A stretch of 64,000 nt of DNA from Citrobacter gillenii (lineage in GTDB: Bacteria; Pseudomonadota; Gammaproteobacteria; Enterobacterales; Enterobacteriaceae). A program made the translations under genes and the position numbers. How positions within the stretch are numbered: the stretch's first letter is position 1; every line of letters starts with the position of its first letter. Location: NCBI RefSeq assembly GCF_013337685.1, contig NZ_SUQN01000008.1, positions 62,001 to 126,000 on the forward strand, read 5' to 3'. Positions 55,934 to 64,000 of the stretch are shown here, one piece after another. The notes beneath the pieces were generated by a model. That model was not told the origin of the DNA. It saw only the letters and a list, made by a program, of their open reading frames with translations, and made no database searches.

Positions 55934-56335
55934 TTAGATCAAAAAATCATCGAGTGATTTACCAGCAGCCAGCGCCTGCGCAATAGGTTTTGGCGTGCGG
56001 CCTTGTCCAGTCCAGGTTTTCACTTCACCATTGAGATCGGTAAAACGATATTTTGCCGGGCGCGGCTGACGTTTTTTAACTGCTCGCGACGTCACCGTCG
56101 TCATGCTTAGCAACTCTTCTGGCTCAATCCCATCTGCTTTCATCAGCGCCAGCAGCGTATTAATTTTTTCCTGCTGTTCTGCACGCTGGCGCTGTAACTG
56201 TTCTTCCTCGTCACGTCGTTCTTTGGTGACCACCCTGAATTTTTCCAGCATATCTTCCAGTACATCGACCGGAAATTCACGAGCCATTGCACGCAGCGAG
56301 CGGATATTATTTAAGTTTTTTAACATTGAACTCAT
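55934..56335 (-). CDS. stpA: H-NS-like nucleoid protein StpA
   Basis: 133 residues: N-terminal dimerisation helices (LNNIRSLRAMAREF), charged coiled coil (ERRDEEEQLQRQRAEQQEKI, around 39-58), linker and C-terminal DNA-binding domain with the TGQGRTPKPI motif (around 112-121, AT-hook-like Q-G-R). StpA condenses A+T-rich DNA, silences foreign genes, and also has RNA chaperone activity in E. coli. It lies on the minus strand with a long A+T-rich upstream region. Confidence 0.95.
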   Translation of the reverse strand: MSSMLKNLNNIRSLRAMAREFPVDVLEDMLEKFRVVTKERRDEEEQLQRQRAEQQEKINTLLALMKADGIEPEELLSMTTVTSRAVKKRQPRPAKYRFTDLNGEVKTWTGQGRTPKPIAQALAAGKSLDDFLI

Positions 56336-56823
56336 ATTAATAAAACCTCTTTAACGCATAAAGCAAAAATGGTATTACAGCAAAAATTATATTCGATTGA
56401 TTATTCTATTTCCAGCCCCTGTCGATCTCGAGCTATTAATCAAAACGTTACCTTAATATTTATCACCCCATCGCAGGGGCATCCTGCAATGCAATTTTGT
56501 AATGACCCGATAATAAAAATAAATATGTCGGCGTAATATTCAAAAACATCTAGAAAAGTTCGTAAAAAAACCAGAAAAACAAATCAATATAACATAATGA
56601 TTTGAAAGACATTTAATCAACATGACAACGAAAATGCCAAAACGAACAAAAAACGGACCATTACAGAGCATTTTATCGACAAAAAGACAATAAATAAAAA
56701 TTTTAAGCTAGTTGATAGTTATTATGCAGGCAGATATCCTATTGAAACGCGAAAGCAGCAAAACAAATCACTAGCAACAAGGTATGCGATACCTTTTTAC
56801 CTCTTCTTACAAGGAGCATTAAC
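56336..56823. promoter_or_regulatory. stpA-alaE divergent region
   Basis: 488 very A+T-rich bases between divergent genes, including A-tract-rich segments from 56540 to 56710 likely to be bent and bound by H-NS/StpA or Lrp. No coding frame is convincing. At the alaE end lies the terminator-like hairpin annotated separately at 56779-56798. The GGAG site of alaE is at about 56811-56816. Confidence 0.45.
56779..56798 (+). terminator. Terminator-like hairpin in the alaE leader
   Basis: AAGGTAT-GCG-ATACCTT, a perfect 7-base-pair stem followed by TTT, ending about 25 bases before the alaE ATG and just before its ribosome-binding site. It could be an attenuator in the alaE leader or the end of a short upstream transcript. 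Confidence 0.4.
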
Positions 56824-57273
56824 ATGTTCTCTCCGCAGTCACGCTTGCGTCATGCTGTAGCAGACACGTTCGCGATGGTTGTTTACTGTTCTGTCGTGAA
56901 CATGTTGATTGAAGTATTCCTTTCCGGAATGACCTTTGAGCAGTCGCTCTCTTCCCGACTGGTGGCGATTCCTGTCAACATTCTGATCGCCTGGCCTTAC
57001 GGTATGTACCGCGATCTGTTTATGCGTGCGGCGCGTAAAGCCACACCGGCGGGATGGGCAAAAAATCTGGCGGATGTGCTGGCATACGTGACCTTCCAGT
57101 CACCGGTGTATGTGGTCATTCTGCTCACGGTTGGCGCAGACTGGCACCAGATCACGGCGGCCGTCAGTTCCAACATCGTGGTTTCAATGTTGATGGGTGC
57201 AGTGTACGGCTACTTCCTTGATTATTGCCGCCGCCTGTTTAAAGTCAGCAGCTATCATCAGGCGAAAGCCTAA
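56824..57273 (+). CDS. alaE: L-alanine exporter AlaE
   Basis: 149 residues, same size as E. coli AlaE (formerly YgaW), with four membrane segments and the conserved [20 protein letters not shown] (around 38-57) and [10 protein letters not shown] (around 59-68). It exports L-alanine, driven by the proton gradient. AAGGAG lies before the ATG. In E. coli expression is induced by alanine through Lrp. Confidence 0.95.
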   Translation: MFSPQSRLRHAVADTFAMVVYCSVVNMLIEVFLSGMTFEQSLSSRLVAIPVNILIAWPYGMYRDLFMRAARKATPAGWAKNLADVLAYVTFQSPVYVVILLTVGADWHQITAAVSSNIVVSMLMGAVYGYFLDYCRRLFKVSSYHQAKA

Positions 57274-57308
57274 ACGTCTCTTCGCGACTGGCCCCGCCAG
57301 TCGCGTCT

Positions 57309-57659
57309 TTAGTTTGTACTCACGTCACCAAACAACCCATTTAAATAACGTTCCAGCGCAATACGCGAGCTGAAGCCGTGTGGAATACCATAATGTTCAT
57401 GGGTTTCTCCGGTTAAATAAAGCGGGAATTGCTGATAGTGATCGCAGGTTTTAATATCCGTTGACGGATCCGCTAACGAAGAACTTCGTTCTTTTAACGT
57501 GGGGTGGATCACTAATGCTGTGCGTCCCATACGCGCTTCACGATTAACATACACATAGTTTTCGCCACGTCGATAACCGTACGCTTTCTGCGTCACTACA
57601 TCCACGGTAAAGCCTACTTTCTCAAGTACGCGCGCCACCTCATCGGGTCTTAAATACAT
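57309..57659 (-). CDS. ygaC: DUF2002-family protein YgaC
   Basis: 116 residues ([17 protein letters not shown] at the start). The sequence matches the E. coli YgaC family, which is Fur-regulated and of unknown function. GAGG precedes the start at 57659. It converges with alaE. Note that ygaM, the next E. coli gene, is not present here. Confidence 0.9.
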   Translation of the reverse strand: MYLRPDEVARVLEKVGFTVDVVTQKAYGYRRGENYVYVNREARMGRTALVIHPTLKERSSSLADPSTDIKTCDHYQQFPLYLTGETHEHYGIPHGFSSRIALERYLNGLFGDVSTN

Positions 57660-57782
57660 ATATTTTTCCTCGTTATCTTTTACCGCGGGCTTACCTTACC
57701 TGATTCAGCATTAGCAACGCTTTCAGAAAAGTCCATAAACGCATGAAGAGAGTGAGGCGGCTATCTTAAGCATGGCGCTGGA

Positions 57783-59117
57783 TCAGGTTATTGCCAGCCG
57801 AAGTTGACGGGCGGCCTGCCGGGCCATTTCCACCGACGGGATATTGGTAAATGACAGTAATATACCGCCCTCTCCCGTTGAAGTTATTCGCCATTGGCTT
57901 AACGCCTGAACCGCCAGGCCAGCCTGATTCGCTTTGCGCACCAACGCCGTATCTTCGCCGCTCACCGATATCACCAGTTGAATTCCGCCTTGCTGAGGTA
58001 CAACGGTAAAGCCGTATTCCGTCAGCGCACTTTCCATCCACTGACGCCGCTGGGCATAGTGTTGGCGCATTTTTTTCAGGTGCCGCCAGAAATGGCCATC
58101 ACGAATAAAATCCGCCAGCGTTTGCTGCCATAACAGCGGCACGTGACAAGCCGTCAGCGCCGCCTGGCGGCGAAAGCGCGCGACCTCCGTCACCGGTACC
58201 ACCAGCCAGGCTGTACGTAAAGCCGGAAATAATGATTTGCTGAAGGTACCGGCATAAATCACCCGCTGCGGCGCATCCAGGCTTTTTAGCGGCGGCAGCG
58301 GTTTTCCGTGGTAGCGAAACTCGCTGTCGTAGTCATCTTCAATGATCCATGCCCGCGCATGGGCGGCCCACTCCAGCAATTGGTGTCGACGGTCAAGCGA
58401 GAGAGCAACGCCCAACGGGCTTTGATGGGCTGGCGTGAGGAGGGCAAAACGCGCCTGCGGGTAGTCGCGGATCCCGGCGCTCACATCCAGACCCTCGCCA
58501 TCGACCGGGACGGGCAGCAGTTCAACCTGTTCCTGCGTTATAACGGGGCGGATCAACGGAAAACCGGGATCTTCTACCCACATTCCTGCGCCGGGATTTG
58601 CCAGCGCCCGCAGGATTAAGGTCATGGAGGCCGCATAGCCCGAAGTAATAAAAATCTGCTCTGGCAGGCACTCAATACTGCGGGATACGCGCAGATAATC
58701 AACGATCGCCTGGCGTAGCAACAGTTCGCCGCTGACATCACCCAAGGCGAGATCGGAACGTGTCTGCGTGCGTAAACGCCGCCCCATCACCCGCGCCCAG
58801 ACTTCGCGGGGAAAGAGATCGAGCGCCGGTAATCCCATCTGAAAAAGTTGCGGTGTAGGGTTTTCTCCGGCAAAGACCGTTGGTGCGACGGGCGAAGTGT
58901 CCAGTCGCAGTTGCTGACTGACAAACGTTCCGGCCTGCCCGCGTCGTTCCAGCCAGCCTTGCGCCACCAGATCTGCGTAGGCGTTTTCCACCGTCGAGCG
59001 TGAAACGCCCAGTTCCTGGGACCAGGTGCGGCTGGAAGGCAAGCGTGTGCCAGGCTTAAGTTCCCCTTTCTCAATAGCGGTTTTTAACTGACGGGCGATT
59101 TGCTGGTAGCGTGGCAT
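57783..59117 (-). CDS. MocR-type regulator (PdxR-like)
   Basis: 444-residue GntR-aminotransferase fusion. The winged helix reads GTRLPSSRTWSQELGVSRST (around 22-41). The aminotransferase domain has the PLP-lysine in YAGTFSKSLFPALRTAWL (Lys around 282) and the cofactor Asp in IIEDDYDSEFRY. It is divergent from an AhpD-type gene, its probable target, across a 90-base gap that holds an inverted repeat. This pair occupies the position of ygaM in E. coli, suggesting an insertion or replacement. Confidence 0.9.
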   Translation of the reverse strand: MPRYQQIARQLKTAIEKGELKPGTRLPSSRTWSQELGVSRSTVENAYADLVAQGWLERRGQAGTFVSQQLRLDTSPVAPTVFAGENPTPQLFQMGLPALDLFPREVWARVMGRRLRTQTRSDLALGDVSGELLLRQAIVDYLRVSRSIECLPEQIFITSGYAASMTLILRALANPGAGMWVEDPGFPLIRPVITQEQVELLPVPVDGEGLDVSAGIRDYPQARFALLTPAHQSPLGVALSLDRRHQLLEWAAHARAWIIEDDYDSEFRYHGKPLPPLKSLDAPQRVIYAGTFSKSLFPALRTAWLVVPVTEVARFRRQAALTACHVPLLWQQTLADFIRDGHFWRHLKKMRQHYAQRRQWMESALTEYGFTVVPQQGGIQLVISVSGEDTALVRKANQAGLAVQALSQWRITSTGEGGILLSFTNIPSVEMARQAARQLRLAIT

Positions 59118-59119
59118 TT

Positions 59120-59165
59120 ATGGTCTGCTTTTTTGATAACAATATGGCTCTCTTTAGCAGACCAT
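59120..59165. promoter_or_regulatory. Inverted-repeat operator between MocR and AhpD-type genes
   Basis: A perfect 10-base inverted repeat, ATGGTCTGCT (59120-59129) and AGCAGACCAT (59156-59165), centres 36 bases apart. TGGTCTG/CAGACCA half-sites are similar to those reported for MocR regulators such as PdxR. A -10-like TATAGT at 59166-59171 for the AhpD-type gene abuts the right half. Confidence 0.6.
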
Positions 59166-59207
59166 TATAGTGCTACATTGCGGGTCATCCAAACGAGGAG
59201 AAATACC

Positions 59208-59639
59208 ATGACGATGTTACGCCAGCCCTATTATGAACTTAGCCCTGAAATCTATAACGCTCTGGTTCAGGCCAGCAAAGCGCTGGAAAACTGCGCGTTG
59301 GAGCCTACACTGACGGAGTTGATTTACCTGCGGGTCTCGCAAATCAACGGCTGCGCGTTTTGTCTGGAAATGCACAGTAAAGCCCTGCGTAAGTCTGGCG
59401 TAGAGCAGGCCAAACTGGATGCGCTGGCAGGATGGCGCGTCAGCCACCATTTCAGTGATCAGGAACGCGCAGCGCTGGCATGGGCCGAATCCGTTACCCA
59501 CATCGCCTCGACGCACGCCGAAGACGACGTTTATATGCCGCTGCTGAACCATTTTAGCGCCAAAGAAATAAGCGATCTGACGTTCGCCATTAGCCTGATG
59601 AACTGCTTTAACCGTCTGGCAGTAGGCATGCGCATGTAA
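59208..59639 (+). CDS. Carboxymuconolactone decarboxylase/AhpD-type protein
   Basis: 143 residues with the CMD signature INGCAFCLEMHSK (Cys51-x2-Cys54-x3-His58 region), the peroxidase-like redox motif of AhpD-type proteins; Glu upstream (LTELIYLRV) completes the proton relay. It likely reduces a peroxide or related substrate in the cytoplasm using the Cys pair. The ATG at 59208 has a GAGGAG site; a longer frame from 59100 would run into the MocR gene. Controlled probably by the divergent MocR protein. Confidence 0.87.
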   Translation: MTMLRQPYYELSPEIYNALVQASKALENCALEPTLTELIYLRVSQINGCAFCLEMHSKALRKSGVEQAKLDALAGWRVSHHFSDQERAALAWAESVTHIASTHAEDDVYMPLLNHFSAKEISDLTFAISLMNCFNRLAVGMRM

Positions 59640-59647
59640 TTCTGTGG

Positions 59648-59680
59648 TGCCGGATGGCGGCGGAAACACCTTATCCGGCA
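59648..59680. repeat. Single REP element
   Basis: TGCCGGATGGCGGCG ... TTATCCGGCA, one REP unit just after the AhpD-type stop codon, likely the 3'-end structure of that gene. Confidence 0.75.
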
Positions 59681-59743
59681 ACCCGTAATGCTACATACCC
59701 CGCCCTCCGCCACACTCATCTCCCGGCCCCTTATCACTCTAAA

Positions 59744-59790
59744 ATCCCATATCTTGTATGGTTGAATCTTTTACAAACTACATCTAGTAT
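59744..59790 (+). promoter_or_regulatory. nrdHIEF promoter with two NrdR boxes
   Basis: Two 16-base elements close to the NrdR consensus (acaCwATATaTwGtgt): 59744-59759 (core CCCATATCTTGT) and 59775-59790 (AAACTACATCTAGTAT), spaced 31 bases, the usual three-turn phasing. A promoter TTGAAT (59762-59767), 17-base spacer, TAGTAT (59785-59790) lies between and under them, so NrdR would block it. No clear Fur box was found. Confidence 0.8.
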
Positions 59791-59864
59791 TGATTACATC
59801 ACGACACACACAACCCGACGCCATTATCGCGCCGCTTTTACACCCATAAATGGAAATACGAATC

Positions 59865-60110
59865 ATGCGTATTATTATTTACACTCGCAATAACTGTATT
59901 CAGTGCCACGCCACGAAACGGGCGATGGAAGGTCGTGGGCTTGACATCGAGATGATCAATGTCGATCTGGCACCCGAGCTGGCAGAAACCCTGCGCGAGC
60001 AGGGGTTTCGCCAATTACCGGTGGTGGTAGCAGGGGAAACCCGCTGGTCAGGATTTCGCCCGGACATGATAAATCGTCTGCGTCCGCAGCCCCATGTGGC
60101 CAACACATGA
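59865..60110 (+). CDS. nrdH: Glutaredoxin-like NrdH
   Basis: 81-residue electron donor of the class Ib ribonucleotide reductase with the thioredoxin-type active site C-x2-C ([12 protein letters not shown], Cys11 and Cys14) and the conserved [10 protein letters not shown]-terminal segment. The start at 59865 (MRIIIYTR) fits the E. coli protein; an earlier ATG at 59850 adds five residues. It overlaps nrdI by four bases. Confidence 0.97.
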   Translation: MRIIIYTRNNCIQCHATKRAMEGRGLDIEMINVDLAPELAETLREQGFRQLPVVVAGETRWSGFRPDMINRLRPQPHVANT

Positions 60111-60489
60111 GCACCCTCGTCTACTTCTCCAGCAGCTCTGAAAATACCCATCGTTTTATACAGCGTCTGGGGCTGCCCTCCGTGCGAATTCCGCTTAACG
60201 AACGCGAGCGGATCCAGGTAGACGAACCTTACATTTTAGTCGTGCCGTCTTACGGCGGCGGCGGTACGGCAGGCGCGGTCCCGCGACAGGTGATCCGCTT
60301 TTTAAACGATCCCCACAATCGGGCGTTAATTCGCGGCGTCATCGCCGCTGGCAATCGTAATTTCGGTGACGCCTACGGCCGCGCGGGTGACGTAATTTCA
60401 CAAAAATGCGCCGTGCCGTGGCTCTATCGCTTTGAGCTGATGGGGACGCCAGGCGACATCGACAACGTGCGAAAAGGAGTGAGCGAATT

Positions 60490-60517
<28 letters not shown>
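60107..60517 (+). CDS. nrdI: Flavodoxin-like NrdI
   Basis: 136-residue FMN protein that supplies superoxide/oxidant for assembly of the Mn(III)2-tyrosyl radical in Nrd[13 protein letters not shown] (around 5-16) is the FMN phosphate loop and [17 protein letters not shown] (around 48-64) the ring-binding loop. It overlaps nrdH by 4 and nrdE by 28 bases, showing translational coupling. Confidence 0.96.
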
Positions 60518-63604
<3,087 letters not shown>

Positions 63605-63668
63605 ATCTCATTTTCGCGGGAAATACCCTACACTTTTCGCGTTAATATTTTAACGGGATCACATTTTT

Positions 63669-63699
63669 ATCACACAAATATCATTGTGTGATCTACACT
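63669..63699 (+). promoter_or_regulatory. proU P1-like promoter with perfect palindrome
   Basis: A perfect 9-base inverted repeat (ATCACACAA, 6-base spacer, TTGTGTGAT; 63669-63692) is followed by CTACACT (63693-63699), a sigma-S-type -10. Transcription would start near 63706, about 253 bases before proV, the distance of the distal P1 promoter in E. coli. What binds the palindrome is not known to me. Confidence 0.6.
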
Positions 63700-63718
63700 C
63701 AATATTAGCCGCATTATT

Positions 63719-63750
63719 CGCCTGAGTTTCAACAATTCAGGCGACTTTTT
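63719..63750 (+). terminator. Hairpin with U-run in the nrdF-proV gap
   Basis: CGCCTGA (63719-63725) pairs with TCAGGCG (63737-63743), followed by ACTTTTT. It should terminate nrdHIEF. It lies just downstream of the inferred P1 start, so it could also affect P1 transcripts of proU. Confidence 0.65.
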
Positions 63751-63862
63751 ACTGCCATTTACAAAAAATATCAAAGAAGTTTCATCCACGCTCAGCCCTT
63801 ATATCACGGGAAATCTCGCCATCTGGCCTTTGGCAATATTCATGCCACAACCAAATTCAGGG

Positions 63863-63890
63863 TTGTCTCAGATTCTCAGTATGTTAGGGT
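63863..63890 (+). promoter_or_regulatory. proU P2 promoter
   Basis: TTGTCT (63863-63868), 16-base spacer, TAGGGT (63885-63890). It corresponds to the osmotically regulated sigma-70 promoter P2 of proU in E. coli, about 60 bases upstream of proV, with nearly the same surrounding sequence as I remember it. Osmotic control there acts through H-NS binding to A+T-rich DNA here and inside proV. Confidence 0.8.
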
Positions 63891-63958
63891 AGAAAAAGAT
63901 TACTATTTTCACCAGGTACTATATCGATATAAACAAATAACAGGAATAATTCTATTGC

Positions 63959-64000
63959 ATGGCAATTAAATTAGAAGTTAAAAATCTCTATAAGATATTT
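63959..64000 (+). CDS. proV: Glycine betaine/proline ABC transporter ATP-binding protein ProV (5' end)
   Basis: Only the first 14 codons are in the window (MAIKLEVKNLYKIF), which match the start of E. coli ProV apart from one Ile-to-Val change as I remember it. The position downstream of nrdF and the conserved P2 promoter support the call. The product energises the ProVWX osmoprotectant importer. Confidence 0.9.
   Translation, partial: MAIKLEVKNLYKIF

Noticed and set aside
59640-59864. Fur box upstream of nrdHIEF
   Set aside because: Expected from E. coli biology, but no good inverted GATAAT-type match was seen; only NrdR boxes are supported.

Overview
The window is a chromosomal segment of an enterobacterium. 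From position 47134 to the end it follows the E. coli/Salmonella order csiD-lhgO-gabD-gabT-gabP-csiR, yqaE, ygaV-ygaP, stpA, alaE, ygaC, nrdHIEF, proV, with proteins very close to the E. coli ones as I remember them. An intact tctDE/tctCBA locus sits just before csiD, which I associate with Salmonella/Citrobacter rather than E. coli K-12. A Citrobacter-like organism is my best guess; the genus is inference. I see no tRNA, rRNA, CRISPR array, insertion sequence or prophage. BIME/REP-type repeats sit in several intergenic gaps.

Layout. (1) 1-5889: myo-inositol catabolism, with iolG (cut by the window edge), iolD and iolA on the minus strand and the RpiR-type repressor gene iolR divergent. (2) 6053-9696: an accessory stretch with a MocR regulator divergent from a GNAT acetyltransferase, then an A+T-rich orphan gene for an HExxH putative metalloprotease. 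(3) 9807-17394: a catabolic unit on the minus strand (diaminopropionate ammonia-lyase, M20 deacylase, D-aminoacylase-type amidohydrolase, MFS transporter), divergent from a sigma-54 activator. A good -24/-12 promoter and tandem TGATAA half-sites lie in the gap between them. (4) 17460-24344: Sel1-repeat protein, CigR/RcnB-like protein, a MelR paralogue without melAB, an NhaC-type antiporter, a PatB/MalY-type C-S lyase and a CynT-like carbonic anhydrase. (5) 24512-39711: a Wzx/Wzy-type exopolysaccharide locus. Its main minus-strand unit is tightly packed: WcaJ-like initiating transferase, outer-membrane barrel, short Wza-like lipoprotein, Wzc-like protein with a degenerate kinase site, flippase, polymerase, three glycosyltransferases, a small membrane protein and an exported DUF4832 protein. 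A beta-propeller glycan protein gene and galE converge on it from the plus strand. (6) 40008-46873: tricarboxylate uptake (tctED divergent from tctCBA), then a LysR/atypical SDR divergent pair. (7) 47134-54462: glutarate/L-2-hydroxyglutarate/GABA catabolism. (8) 54459-59639: small membrane and regulatory genes. ygaU and ygaM, present in this interval in E. coli, are not seen; a YodC-like gene and a MocR/AhpD-type pair are present instead. (9) 59865-64000: class Ib ribonucleotide reductase nrdHIEF with two NrdR boxes, then the proU promoter region and the first codons of proV.

The parts most worth attention are the exopolysaccharide locus with its apparently kinase-dead Wzc, the sigma-54-controlled diaminopropionate/acyl-amino-acid unit with its cis elements, the orphan HExxH/Cys-cluster protein, the re-contextualised MelR paralogue, and the MocR pair with an inverted-repeat operator inserted next to nrdHIEF.
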